This document shows positions 9,030 to 23,097 of a stretch of DNA of 64,000 bases, piece by piece. How positions within the stretch are numbered: the stretch's first letter is position 1; the number at the start of each line of letters is the position of its first letter. The notes beneath the pieces are model-generated. The model was not told the DNA's origin, searched no databases, and was given only the letters and a program-made list of their open reading frames with translations. Origin of the DNA: Nocardioides sp. S-1144. Lineage in GTDB: Bacteria; Actinomycetota; Actinomycetes; Propionibacteriales; Nocardioidaceae. The translations under genes and the position numbers were made by a program. The DNA lies in NCBI RefSeq assembly GCF_005954645.2, contig NZ_CP040695.2:2480001-2544000 (forward strand), read 5' to 3'.

Positions 9030-10198
9030 CAGGGCATCGTCCTCACCAGGGCGTCGCGGGTCAGGTCCGCGCGGTTCGGGTAGCCGTCCACGGCCATGAT
9101 CAGGTCGGTCTCGGCCTGGAGCGCCCGCAGCACGTGCACGGCGCCCGGCACCCCGCCGAGGGCGAGCCCGTAGACGTAGGGGCGACCGACGGCGACCGCC
9201 GTGGCGCCGAGGGCGAGGGCCTTGACGACGTCGGCGCCGGAACGGACGCCGGAGTCGAAGACGACCGGCGCGTCACCACCGTGGGCGGCGACGGCGTCGA
9301 CGACGCCGGGCAGCCAGTCGAGCGCCGCTCCCCCGCCGTTGGCCTGCCGGCCGCCGTGGTTGGAGCAGTAGATGCCGTCGACCCCGCCGTCGAGGGCGCG
9401 CCGGGCGTCGTCGGGGTGGCAGATGCCCTTGAGCACGATCGGCAGGTCGGTGAGCGAGCGCAGCCACGGGAGGTCGTCCCAGGTGAGCGGGTTGCCGAAC
9501 TGGCCGACCCACGTGAACACCACGGTGGCCGGGTCGGGGTCGGGGCCGGTCATCTCGGCGAAGACCGGGTCGGAGGTGTAGTTGGCCAGCGCCTTGCCGC
9601 GCAGCTGCGGGAAGTTGCCGCTGGCCAGGTCGCGCGGGCGCCAGCCGGGGACCCAGGTGTCGAGGGTGACCACGAGGGCGTCGTAGCCGGCCCTCTCGGC
9701 GCGCGAGACCAGGCTGGCCGCGAGCTCGCGGCTCTTCGGCGTGTAGAGCTGGAACCACGCCGGGGTGTCGCCGGTGGCCGCGACGACGTCCTCGAGCGGG
9801 TCGCTCATCAGCGTCGAGCCGATCAGCGGGACGCCGGTCGCCGCCGACACCTCGGCGGCGTGGACGTCGCCGTGCTGGTCGAGGGTGCACAGCCCGACGA
9901 CGCCGACCGGCGCCATCATCAGCGGGCTCGCCAGGTGCTTGCCGAACAGCTCGACCGACAGGTCGCGCTCGGTGCGGGCGTTGAGCATCCGCGGCACCAG
10001 CGCCCACCGCTCGAACGCCGTCACGTTGGCCCGTTGGGTGGCCTCGTCGCCCGCGCCGCCGGCGACGTAGGTGCGCAGCTCCGGCGGCAGCACGGCGAGC
10101 GCGCCGGCCTCCAGCTCGGCGTGGGTGAGCGGGTGGGCGGGCAGCACACCGCCGAGCGCCCCGAGGTACAGCTCGATCTGGTAGTCGCCGAAGCTCAC
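9029..10198 (-). CDS. FMN-dependent alpha-hydroxy-acid oxidase (lactate 2-monooxygenase-like)
   Basis: A 389-residue member of the glycolate/lactate oxidase FMN family. Visible family marks are [10 protein letters not shown] near residue 90, the substrate lysine in LPIVLKGI, the catalytic histidine in [11 protein letters not shown] near 281 and the FMN phosphate site ([19 protein letters not shown]). It lies between pyrD and pyrF, which is not a pyrimidine step, and overlaps pyrF by one base. Lactate 2-monooxygenase is the closest recognised subfamily, but substrate cannot be fixed by eye. The GTG start is preceded by GAGGGTGG, which lies inside a hairpin at 10203-10228. A weak promoter (GTGACA at 10316-10311, CATATT at 10295-10290) may serve it. 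Confidence 0.82.
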   Translation of the reverse strand: MSFGDYQIELYLGALGGVLPAHPLTHAELEAGALAVLPPELRTYVAGGAGDEATQRANVTAFERWALVPRMLNARTERDLSVELFGKHLASPLMMAPVGVVGLCTLDQHGDVHAAEVSAATGVPLIGSTLMSDPLEDVVAATGDTPAWFQLYTPKSRELAASLVSRAERAGYDALVVTLDTWVPGWRPRDLASGNFPQLRGKALANYTSDPVFAEMTGPDPDPATVVFTWVGQFGNPLTWDDLPWLRSLTDLPIVLKGICHPDDARRALDGGVDGIYCSNHGGRQANGGGAALDWLPGVVDAVAAHGGDAPVVFDSGVRSGADVVKALALGATAVAVGRPYVYGLALGGVPGAVHVLRALQAETDLIMAVDGYPNRADLTRDALVRTMP

Positions 10199-10202
10199 CG
10201 CG

Positions 10203-10278
10203 CCACCCTCGAGCTTGCGAGGGGGTGGAACACGCGGGGAGATCGAGGAGTCGCGCGAGCGACGGAGGAGCTCGCGAC
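10203..10278. repeat. Two adjacent hairpins between pyrD and the oxidase gene
   Basis: The 97-bp gap holds two inverted repeats. The first pairs CCACCCTCG (10203-10211) with CGAGGGGGTGG (10218-10228), allowing a two-base bulge. The second pairs GTCGCGCGAGC (10250-10260) with GCTCGCGAC (10270-10278). In the minus-strand mRNA the first stem contains the ribosome-binding site of the oxidase gene. The second resembles REP-like elements of high-GC actinobacteria; that comparison is from general knowledge, not a search. Confidence 0.5.
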
Positions 10279-10295
10279 CGGCGTCTCGAAATATG

Positions 10296-11339
10296 TCATG
10301 CGCGCAACCCTGTCACGATCCGGCGCGGCCAGAGCGGACCCTCGTAGATGAACGCCGTGTAGGCCTGGAGCAGGTCCGCACCGGCGGCCAGCCGCTCGCG
10401 GGCGTCGTCGGCGGTGGAGATCCCGCCGACCCCGACCAGGGTGAGGTCGGGTCCGACGCGCTGCCGCAGCATCCGCACGACCTCGGTGGCGCGGGCCGTG
10501 AGCGGCGCTCCGGACAGCCCGCCCGCGCCGGCCTCGGCGACCTCGGCGGGGTGGCTGCGCAGCCCGTCGCGGCCGATGGTGGTGTTGGTGGCGATGATCC
10601 CGTCGAGCCCGGTCGCCAGGGCCAGGTCGGCGACGGCGAGGACGTCGTCGTCGGCGAGGTCGGGGGCGATCTTCACCAGCAGCGGCACCCTGTCCCGGCC
10701 GGTGGTGACCGAGTCGGCGACGGTGCGGACGTGCTCCAGCAGCGGCTCGAGCCGCTCGACGGCCTGCAGCGTGCGCAGGCCGGGGGTGTTCGGCGAGCTG
10801 ACGTTGACGACGAGGTAGTCGGCGTGCGGGGCGAGCAGCCGGGTGCTGGTGGCGTGGTCGGCGAGGACGGCGGCCTGGTCGTCCTCGGGGACGACCTTGG
10901 TCTTGCCGATGTTGATGCCCAGCACCGGCCCGGTGCCGGGCGCGCGCCGACCGCGGGCGGCCAGGCGCCGTGCGACCGCCTCGGCGCCGTCGTTGTTGAA
11001 GCCCATCCGGTTGACCACGGCGCGGTCGGCCACGAGCCGGAACAGCCGCGGCGTCGGGTTGCCGGGCTGGGCCTGTCCGGTCACCGTGCCGATCTCGACG
11101 TGGCCGAAGCCGAGGGCGCCGAGGGCGTCGATGCCGACGGCGTTCTTGTCGAAGCCGGCCGCCAGGCCGAGGGCGTGCGGGAAGGTCAGGCCCATCGCCG
11201 TGACCGGCTCCCCCGCAGGGCCGGGCAGCCGGCCGAGCACGGGGGCCCCGAGCCGGATCGCCCGGAACCCGAGGTGGTGGGCCCGCTCGGGGTCGACCCG
11301 GCGGAACCCGTGCTCGAAGGCCCGGCGGTAGAGCCCCAC
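10296..11339 (-). CDS. pyrD: Dihydroorotate dehydrogenase (quinone), class 2
   Basis: A 347-residue class 2 dihydroorotate dehydrogenase, oxidising dihydroorotate to orotate with electrons passed to membrane quinone. The N-terminal amphipathic helix region ([20 protein letters not shown]) is the membrane-docking part. [11 protein letters not shown] near residue 180 carries the class 2 catalytic serine, and [15 protein letters not shown] near the C-terminus binds the FMN phosphate. GTG at 11339 was chosen because it follows the carB stop by two bases and begins the conserved helix. Confidence 0.94.
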   Translation of the reverse strand: MGLYRRAFEHGFRRVDPERAHHLGFRAIRLGAPVLGRLPGPAGEPVTAMGLTFPHALGLAAGFDKNAVGIDALGALGFGHVEIGTVTGQAQPGNPTPRLFRLVADRAVVNRMGFNNDGAEAVARRLAARGRRAPGTGPVLGINIGKTKVVPEDDQAAVLADHATSTRLLAPHADYLVVNVSSPNTPGLRTLQAVERLEPLLEHVRTVADSVTTGRDRVPLLVKIAPDLADDDVLAVADLALATGLDGIIATNTTIGRDGLRSHPAEVAEAGAGGLSGAPLTARATEVVRMLRQRVGPDLTLVGVGGISTADDARERLAAGADLLQAYTAFIYEGPLWPRRIVTGLRA

Positions 11340-11341
11340 GC

Positions 11342-14700
<3,359 letters not shown>

Positions 14701-14701
<1 letters not shown>

Positions 14702-15882
14702 CAGATCGCGTCCTTCTGCTGGTCGCGGGACGCCGCCATGAGGTCGACGAACCGGTCGAAGAGGTAGCCGGCGTCGTGCGGTCCGGCGGCGGCCTCGGGG
14801 TGGTACTGCACCGAGAACGCCTTGAGGCGCCCGGCGTCGTCGCGCAGCTCGAGGCCCTCGACGACGTCGTCGTTGAGGCAGACGTGGCTGACCGTGGCCT
14901 CGCCGAACGGCGTCGCGGTCGACCCGGTCAGCGGCGCGTCGACGGCGAAGCCGTGGTTGTGCGCGGTCACCTCGACCTTGCCGGTGGTGCGGTCCATCAC
15001 CGGCTGGTTGATGCCGCGGTGGCCGTACCTGAGCTTGAAGGTGCCGAACCCCAGGGCGCGCCCGAAGAGCTGGTTGCCGAAGCAGATGCCGAAGTAGGGC
15101 AGGTCGCGCCCCAGCGCCTGCTGGAGCACCTCGACCTGGTGCACGGTGGCGGCCGGGTCGCCGGGGCCGTTGGAGTAGAAGAGCCCGTCGGGCCCGGCGC
15201 CGCCGGACCCGGTGCCCACGGCGCGGATGTCGTCGATCGTCGCGGTCGCGGGCAGCACGTGCACCTCGATGCCCCGCTCGGCCATCCGGTACGGCGTCAT
15301 GGTCTTGATGCCGAGGTCGAGGGCGGCCACGGTGAAGCGCCTCTCCCCCCACGGGCCGGCGTGGGCCGGGACGACGTAGCCCGCGGTCGTGGAGACCTCC
15401 GCGGCCAGCTCGGTGCCGGCCATCTGCCCCGAGGCCCGCACCCGCTCCAGCAGGGCGCCGGCGTCGGTGCCGGTCGAGGAGATCCCCACCCGCATCGCGC
15501 CGCGCTCGCGCAGGTGGCGGGTCAGCGCGCGGGTGTCGATGCCGGAGATCCCGACGACGCCCTGGTCGCGCAGGTCGTCGTCGAGGCTGCGGCGGCTGCG
15601 CCAGCTCGACGGGACCCGGGCGGGGTCGCGGACGACGTACCCGGCGACCCAGATGCGGGCGGACTCGGGGTCGTCGTCGTTCATGCCGGTGTTGCCGACG
15701 TGAGGGGCGGTCATCACGACCACCTGACGGTGGTAGGACGGATCGGTGAGCGTCTCCTGGTACCCGGTCATGCCGGTGTTGAAGACGGCTTCCCCGAAGG
15801 TCTCACCCTCGGCGCCGTAGGCGTCACCGTGGAACGTGCGACCGTCCTCGAGGACCAGGATCGCGGGGGCATGCGTCGGCAC
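14701..15882 (-). CDS. carA: Carbamoyl-phosphate synthase small (glutaminase) subunit
   Basis: A 393-residue glutaminase subunit that hydrolyses glutamine and channels ammonia to CarB. The class I amidotransferase nucleophile is in [14 protein letters not shown] near residue 266, and the His/Glu of the triad in [12 protein letters not shown] near 362. The GTG at 15882 is preceded by AAGGAGGT with six bases of spacing, a strong site embedded in the PyrR-responsive leader. hrpB ends 65 bases upstream. The PyrR element implies carA-carB and the following genes are regulated separately from pyrR-pyrB-pyrC. Confidence 0.96.
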
Positions 15883-15887
15883 GCCGT

Positions 15888-15928
15888 ACCTCCTTCTCCG
15901 CCTCACAGGACGGATCGTTAAAGGATGT
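15888..15928 (-). promoter_or_regulatory. PyrR-binding RNA leader element before carA
   Basis: On the minus strand this 41-bp block matches the pyrR leader block (21434-21474) at 39 of 41 positions. It contains a hairpin at 15913-15898: CCG, a bulged U, CC, loop UGUGA, then GGCGG. The loop region UCCUGUGAGG fits the known PyrR-binding consensus UCCNGNGAGG. The AAGGAGGU ribosome-binding site lies within the block, so PyrR would be expected to repress translation, as described for mycobacterial pyr mRNA. A -10-like TAACAT (15947-15942) overlaps the hrpB stop. The sequence identity is observed; PyrR control is inference. Confidence 0.8.
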
Positions 15929-15947
15929 TCGAGCAGCAGCGATGTTA

Positions 15948-18455
15948 TCAGCGCGGACGTCGGGCCGGCCCCCTGGACGGTGGCGCGGACAACGGGTCCT
16001 CGGGCCAGGCGTGCTTCGGGTAGCGCCCCCGCAGCTCGGCGCGCACCTGGGGGTAGCCGGAGGCCCAGAACGAGGCCAGGTCGGCGGTCACGGCGGCCGG
16101 GCGTCGCGCCGGCGAGAGCAGGTGCAGCAGCAGCGGCACCCGACCGTCGGCGAGCCGGGGCGTGGCCGCCCAGCCGAAGACCTCCTGCAGCCGGACGGCG
16201 AGCACCGGCTGGTCGCCGCCGTAGTCGACCCGCACCGGTGAGCCGCTGGGCACGGTGACCCGCTCGGGCGCGAGCTCGTCGAGACGGGCGGCCTGCGGCC
16301 AGGGCAGCAGCCGCCGCAGGGCCTGGGTGACGTCGAGGCGCCTGGGGTCGGTGCCGTCGAGCCACCGGGTCGCGGTGGCGAGCAGCGCGTCGTCGGAGAC
16401 GTCGGGCCAGGGGTCGCCCAGGGTGCGGTGCAGGAAGGCCATCCGCTGTCGCAGGGCGACGGCGGCCTCGCTCCAGCGCAGCACGTCGAGCCCGTCGCGG
16501 CGCAGCGCGTCGGCCACGGCCAGCGCCACCGCCGCCGGGTCGGGGTCGTGGACGGCGGTCGAGGTGAGCTCGATGCCGCCGAGCCGGGTGACCCGGCGCG
16601 CGGTGACCCGCCCGGAGCGCCAGGTGACGACGTCGTCCTCGGCCCAGAGCGCGGCGGCGGCCTCGAGCGCGGTGTCCTCGTCGACCGGGGCGGCCGAGCG
16701 CACCAGCGCGTCGCGCTGCCCGGGACGGCGGTCGGCGTCGGCGATCGCGAGCCAGGGCGTGCCGACCAGCGCCGAGCCCGGCGGCAGCACGGCGCCGGTG
16801 CCGCCGACGGTGGCGTAGGAGGTGCCGCCCGCGCTGCCCGGGCGCAGCCGCGCGATGCGGGCCGGGTGCGCGAGGGCGACGACCAGCCCGACGGCCTGGT
16901 CGTCGGTGAGGCCGGGCTCCCCGGGAGCGTCCGCGACGGCGCCGACCAGCCGGCGGACGGCGGCGCGCCAGGTGGCGTCGCGGCCGCGCCGGGCGGCTCG
17001 CAGCGCGGCCACCAGGTCGCCCCCGGGTGCGCGGACGTCCTCGGACAGCAGGGCCACCACCTCGGCGGCCCGCCGCGAGCCGACGACGCCGGCCCCGTCG
17101 AGCAGGGCGCGGGCGAGCCGGGGGTCGGTCGGGACCCGGGCGACCCGGCGTCCGCGCTCGGTGACGGCGCCGGCGTCGTCGACCGCGCCGATCGAGCGGA
17201 GCACCGCGCGGGCGGCGTCCATGGCGGGCGCGGGCGGGGCGTCGAGCAGGGCGAGGCCCTCGCCGTCCGGGCTCCCCCAGGTCGCCAGCTCCAGCGCGAA
17301 CGACGTCAGGTCGGCGGTGAGGATCTCCGGGTCCGGGTGGTCGGCGAGGTGGGCGTGGTCGGCCTCCGACCAGCACCGGTACGCCGCACCGGGGGCCTCG
17401 CGGCCGGCGCGGCCGGCGCGCTGGTCGGCGGCGGCCCGGCTGACCCGGACCGTGACCAGGCCGGCCAGCCCGCGCCGGTGGTCGGTCTGAGGGCGGCGCG
17501 CCAGGCCGGCGTCCACGACCGAGCGGACGCCGGGCACGGTCAGGGAGGACTCCGCGACGCTGGTGGCCACCACGACGCGGCGGCGGGGCCCGGGGGTCAG
17601 GGCGCGGTCCTGGTCGCGGGCGTCGAGCCGGCCGTGCAGCTCGAGGACGTCGGCGTCCAGGCCGCCGAGGCGGCGCACGACGTCCGCGACCTCGCCGACG
17701 CCGGGCAGGAACGCCAGGACGTCGCCGGGCTGCTCGGCCAGCGCCCGGCGCACGGTGGCCGCCACGTGGTCGAGGAAGGCCGGCGTCACGCCCCGCTCGT
17801 CGCGCGGCAGCACCCCCGGCGGCGGCCCGTGCCAGTGCCGCGAGACCGGGTGCAGGGCACCGGGCACGGTGACGACCGCCGCCGGGTTCGTGCCGCCGGT
17901 GCCGCCGGGGCCGCCGAGCCGGGACGCCGTCCGCTCGGCCTCGATCGTGGCCGACATCGCGACGACGACGAAGTCCTCGCGCAGGTGCCGGCGCACGTCG
18001 ACGAGCAGCGCGAGCGTCAGGTCGGCGTCGACCTGCCGCTCGTGCACCTCGTCGAGGACGACGGCCGCGACGCCCGGCAGGTCGGGGTCGCGCTGGAGGC
18101 GGCGCAGCAGGATGCCGGTGGTGACCATCTCGACGCGGGTCGCGGCGCTGGTGCGGCTCTCGCCGCGCACCGTGCACCCGATCGTCTCCCCCACCGGCTC
18201 CCCCAGCAGGTCAGCGAGGCGGCGGGCGGCGGCCCGGGCCGCGATCCGCCTCGGCTGGGTGACCACCACCCGACCGTCCACCGCCAGCGCGACCGCCGGC
18301 GGCACCAGCGTCGTCTTGCCCGACCCCGGCGGCGCCTGGACCACGACCGCCCCGCGCGACCGGACGGCGTCCACCACCTCGGCGAGACCGCCCGCGACCG
18401 GCAGGTCCGGCGGCGCCGCCAGCAGGCGCCGCAGTCGCTCGTCGCCCTCCCTCAT
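15948..18455 (-). CDS. hrpB: ATP-dependent helicase HrpB
   Basis: An 835-residue DEAH-box helicase of the HrpB family. Walker A is [13 protein letters not shown] near residue 45, motif II DEVHER near 136, SAT follows at about 170, and motif VI is [12 protein letters not shown]. The C-terminal HrpB-specific region follows. The role of HrpB in Actinobacteria is not settled; RNA remodelling is usual for DEAH proteins. It sits inside the pyrimidine cluster, between pyrC and carA. The ATG at 18455 lies only 15 bases from a ~100-bp palindrome and has no clear Shine-Dalgarno sequence, so translation may be limited by RNA structure. Confidence 0.9.
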   Translation of the reverse strand: MREGDERLRRLLAAPPDLPVAGGLAEVVDAVRSRGAVVVQAPPGSGKTTLVPPAVALAVDGRVVVTQPRRIAARAAARRLADLLGEPVGETIGCTVRGESRTSAATRVEMVTTGILLRRLQRDPDLPGVAAVVLDEVHERQVDADLTLALLVDVRRHLREDFVVVAMSATIEAERTASRLGGPGGTGGTNPAAVVTVPGALHPVSRHWHGPPPGVLPRDERGVTPAFLDHVAATVRRALAEQPGDVLAFLPGVGEVADVVRRLGGLDADVLELHGRLDARDQDRALTPGPRRRVVVATSVAESSLTVPGVRSVVDAGLARRPQTDHRRGLAGLVTVRVSRAAADQRAGRAGREAPGAAYRCWSEADHAHLADHPDPEILTADLTSFALELATWGSPDGEGLALLDAPPAPAMDAARAVLRSIGAVDDAGAVTERGRRVARVPTDPRLARALLDGAGVVGSRRAAEVVALLSEDVRAPGGDLVAALRAARRGRDATWRAAVRRLVGAVADAPGEPGLTDDQAVGLVVALAHPARIARLRPGSAGGTSYATVGGTGAVLPPGSALVGTPWLAIADADRRPGQRDALVRSAAPVDEDTALEAAAALWAEDDVVTWRSGRVTARRVTRLGGIELTSTAVHDPDPAAVALAVADALRRDGLDVLRWSEAAVALRQRMAFLHRTLGDPWPDVSDDALLATATRWLDGTDPRRLDVTQALRRLLPWPQAARLDELAPERVTVPSGSPVRVDYGGDQPVLAVRLQEVFGWAATPRLADGRVPLLLHLLSPARRPAAVTADLASFWASGYPQVRAELRGRYPKHAWPEDPLSAPPSRGPARRPR

Positions 18456-18469
18456 CGGGTCGGTCGCCC

Positions 18470-18569
18470 GGCCGGGATTTCCCCGGTCGGCCGGGGAAGT
18501 CTGAACTTGGGGGGCGATATTTCGGCCGCCAAGTTCAGGGATCCCCGGCCGACCGGGGAAATCCCGGCC
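18470..18569. repeat. 100-bp near-perfect palindrome between pyrC and hrpB
   Basis: Arms 18470-18497 and 18542-18569 are perfect 28-base inverted repeats. After a 3-base mismatch on each side, CTGAACTTGG (18501-18510) pairs with CCAAGTTCAG (18529-18538), leaving an 18-base loop. The arms are richer in A/T than the surroundings. It lies after the pyrC stop and directly before hrpB on the transcribed strand. It could terminate or attenuate the pyrR-pyrB-pyrC transcript, mask the hrpB start, or be the remnant of a small mobile element. Confidence 0.8.
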
Positions 18570-18599
18570 CGGTGCCGGCTCACCCGGGCCGCCGAGGAG

Positions 18600-19924
18600 T
18601 CACGCGAGGACGCCGTCCAGCACGGTGGGGACGCCGCGCAGGAAGGTCGCGGCCACCGTCGCGCCGAGGGTGCGGCCGTGCCAGGGGTTGTTGCGGGAGA
18701 GCGAGACCGAGCGGTCGCGGTCGACGGTGAGCGTGGCCGCGGGGTCGACGAGCACGAGGTTGGCCGGCTGCCCGGCCTCCAGCGGTCGGCCCTGGCCCTC
18801 GAGCCCGGCGATCGCCGCCGGGGTCGACGACATCACCCGGGCCACGCCGGCCCAGTCGAGGAGGCCGGACTCGACCATCACCGTGGCGACGACCGGCAGC
18901 GCGGTCTCGAGGCCGAGCATGCCGAACGCGGCGTCGACGAAGGCGTGCTCCTTGTCGTGGCGGGCGTGCGGCGCGTGGTCGGTGGCGACGGCGTCGATGG
19001 TGCCGTCGGCGAGCGCGGCGCGGACCGCGTCGACGTCCTCCTGCGGCCGCAACGGCGGGTTGACCTTGAACGTCGGGTCGTAGCCGCCGTTCTCGCTCCC
19101 GAGCAGGTCGGTGGTCAGCAGCAGGTGGTGGGGGGTGACCTCCGCGGTCACCGACCAGGAGCCGTCCCGCGCGGCCTGCGCCTTCGCCCAGCGCAGCACC
19201 TCCACGGTGCCGGCCGTGCTGGCGTGGGCGACGTGCACCCGCGAGCCGGTGTGCCGCGCGAGCATCACGTCGCGGGCCACGACGACCTCCTCGGCCACCC
19301 CGGGCCAGCCGGGCAGGCCCAGGCGACCCGAGACCTCGCCCTCGTGGCAGCACGCCGTCGGCCCGGCGAGCGCGGGGTCCTGGGCGTGCTGCGAGACGAC
19401 GCCGCCGAACGCCTTGACGTACTCCAGCGCGCGTCGCATCACCCGGGCGTCGGCCACGCAGCGGCCGTCGTCGGAGAAGACGCGCACGCGGGCCCGCGAG
19501 CGGTGCATGAGGCCGAGCTCGGCGAGCTCCTCGCCGCCCAGCCCGCGGGTCACGGCCCCGACCGGCTGGACGTCGACCAGGCCGGCGGCCCGCCCGAGGT
19601 CGTGGACCCGCTCGGCGGCCTCGGCGGTGTCGGTGACCGGGCTGGTGTTGGCCATCGCGAGGACGGCGGTGAAGCCGCCGACCGCCGCGGCCTGCGAGCC
19701 CGTGCGGATGGTCTCGGCGTCCTCGCGACCGGGCTCGCGCAGGTGGGTGTGCAGGTCGACCAGGCCCGGCAGCGCGACCAGCCCGTCGGCGTCGACGACG
19801 CGGGCACCGGCGTCGCTCAGCCCGCCCGAGGTGCCCACCTCGGCGATGACGCCGTCGGCGAGCAGCAGGTCGGCGGCGGCGCCGCCGAGCAGCCGGGCGC
19901 CCTTCACGAGGATGCGGTCGCTCA

Positions 19925-19925
<1 letters not shown>
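18600..19925 (-). CDS. pyrC: Dihydroorotase, class I
   Basis: A 441-residue amidohydrolase that cyclises carbamoyl aspartate to dihydroorotate. The metal-binding DLHTHLREPG is near residue 58. TDHAPHARHDKEHAFVDA, with the later metal and substrate residues, is near 310, and NPWHGR lies close to the end. Length and motifs mark the class I bacterial type that works beside aspartate transcarbamylase. The ATG at 19925 overlaps the pyrB stop by one base. The gene is followed by the palindrome at 18470-18569. Confidence 0.96.
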
Positions 19926-21492
<1,567 letters not shown>

Positions 21493-21623
21493 GCAGTGGG
21501 TCACTCCGGTCCCGAGCCCGTCGGGCTGCTCGGCCGTCGAGCCGTCGCCGCGACGACGTCGCCGCCCTCCTGACGCGGGTGTGGACCGCCACGCTGCTCT
21601 CGCCCGGCGCGACCGGGGACGCG

Positions 21624-21629
21624 TAGGTT
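21624..21629 (+). promoter_or_regulatory. -10 element placing the PPOX gene on a leaderless transcript
   Basis: TAGGTT ends six bases before the ATG at 21636, and no Shine-Dalgarno sequence is seen. This spacing predicts transcription starting at the start codon. The -35 region is weak. Confidence 0.4.
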
Positions 21630-21635
21630 CGGGCC

Positions 21636-22043
21636 ATGGCCTCACTCCCGTTCCCCGACGACGTCCGCGCCCTGCTCCTCCGGGCCAACCCGGCGGTGGT
21701 GGCGACGCTGCGCTCCGACGGTGCCCCCGTGTCCGTGGCGACCTGGTACCTGCTCGAGGACGACGACCGCGTGCTGCTCAACATGGACGACACCCGCGTC
21801 CGGCTGCGGCACCTGCGCCGCGACCCCCGCGTCTCGCTGACGATCACCGACGCCGACAACTGGTACACCCACGTGTCCCTGGTCGGCCGGGTCGAGGGGA
21901 TCGTCGCCGACGAGGGCCTGGTCGACATCGACCGGCTCAGCACCCACTACGGCGGCAGCCCCTACCCCGACCGCGAGAGCCCGCGCACCAGCGCCCACCT
22001 CGTGGTGGAGCGCTGGCACGGCTGGGGCGCGGCCCGGCAGTAG
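21636..22043 (+). CDS. PPOX-fold (pyridoxamine-phosphate-oxidase-like), probably F420-dependent protein
   Basis: A 135-residue split-barrel protein of the pyridoxamine 5'-phosphate oxidase-like superfamily. ANPAVVATLRSDGAPVSVATWYLLEDD is the usual first strand pair, and DPRVSLTITDADNWYTHVSLVGRVEGI the second. Actinobacterial members of this size mostly bind F420 or FMN, acting as small reductases; the cofactor cannot be assigned here. It is divergent from pyrR and convergent with the quinone reductase, whose stop is six bases away. Confidence 0.8.
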   Translation: MASLPFPDDVRALLLRANPAVVATLRSDGAPVSVATWYLLEDDDRVLLNMDDTRVRLRHLRRDPRVSLTITDADNWYTHVSLVGRVEGIVADEGLVDIDRLSTHYGGSPYPDRESPRTSAHLVVERWHGWGAARQ

Positions 22044-22049
22044 CCGGGC

Positions 22050-23054
22050 TCAGCCGACGTCGATGAGCACCTTGCCGACCGCGCCACCCTCGACGGCGTC
22101 GTGGGCGGCCGCGGTCTCCTCGAGCGGGAAGTGGTGCAGCGGGACGCCGACCTCCTCGCCGACCCGGAGGGCACCGGCGACGACCGCGGCGGTGACGTCC
22201 TCGGCGGCGGCGCGCAGGTGCTCGGGCCGCACGGTGTAGAGCAGGATCCCCTGGATCCGGAGGTTCTTGGCGAAGCCGGGCCGCAGCGGCACGGTGGCCT
22301 CCTCGCCGCCGTTGTCGGCGTAGAAGGCGACGGTGCCGTGCTGGGCGGCGACCTCGACGTCGAGGGCGAAGTTGGCCGCGGGCGCCACCTCGACGACGGT
22401 GTCGACGCCGTCCGGGGCGATCTCGCGGACCCGCGCGGCGACGTCCTCGGTGCGGTAGTTGACGACGTGGTGCGCCCCCGCCGCGGCCGCGAGGGCGGCC
22501 TTCTCGGGACCGCTGACCGTCGTGACGACGGTCGCGCCGGCCCACACGGCCAGCTGGATCGCCGCGTTGCCGACCGCGCCGGCACCGCCGGCCACGAGCA
22601 CGGTGTGCCCGGCCAGGGCGCCCGGGGCGAGCCGGTCGACACCCGAGACGGTCAGGGCCCGGTGTGCGGTGACGGCCGGCACGCCCAGGCTCGCGCCGAG
22701 GTCGAACGAGGCGCCGTCGGGCAGCGGGACGACGTGCTCGGCGGGCTGCACGGTGAGCTCGGCGGCGGTGCCGACCGCCCGCCCGTGCTGGGCCAGGTAG
22801 AGCCACACCCGGTCCCCGACCTGGAGGTTCTCGACGCCCTCGCCCAGCGCCTCGACGGTGCCCGCGCCGTCCTGGCCGGGGACGACCTCGCCGGGGATGC
22901 TCTTCATCACCGCCCGGAACTTCCAGTCGGTGGGGTTCACCCCCGCCCGGACGACCCGCACCAGCACCTCACCGGGGCCGGGGGTCGGGTCGTCGCGCTC
23001 GACGACACCCAGGACGGAGGACGGACCGGTCTCGCTGTAGGTGACTGCTCGCAT
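22050..23054 (-). CDS. NADPH:quinone reductase-like medium-chain dehydrogenase
   Basis: A 334-residue zinc-independent medium-chain dehydrogenase/reductase of the quinone oxidoreductase type. The start MRAVTYSETGPSSVLGVVERDDP and the GROES-like half (EVLVRVVRAGVNPTDWKFR, PGQDGAGTVEALGEGV) are followed by a Rossmann half with VLVAGGAGAVGNAAIQLA near residue 150. Structural zinc cysteines are absent. It probably reduces quinones or enones with NADPH. There is no obvious pathway link to its neighbours. Confidence 0.85.
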   Translation of the reverse strand: MRAVTYSETGPSSVLGVVERDDPTPGPGEVLVRVVRAGVNPTDWKFRAVMKSIPGEVVPGQDGAGTVEALGEGVENLQVGDRVWLYLAQHGRAVGTAAELTVQPAEHVVPLPDGASFDLGASLGVPAVTAHRALTVSGVDRLAPGALAGHTVLVAGGAGAVGNAAIQLAVWAGATVVTTVSGPEKAALAAAAGAHHVVNYRTEDVAARVREIAPDGVDTVVEVAPAANFALDVEVAAQHGTVAFYADNGGEEATVPLRPGFAKNLRIQGILLYTVRPEHLRAAAEDVTAAVVAGALRVGEEVGVPLHHFPLEETAAAHDAVEGGAVGKVLIDVG

Positions 23055-23097
23055 GTGGGGACAGCGTCGCGGGCGCCCGTCCTGTTCCCGAGCCAGC

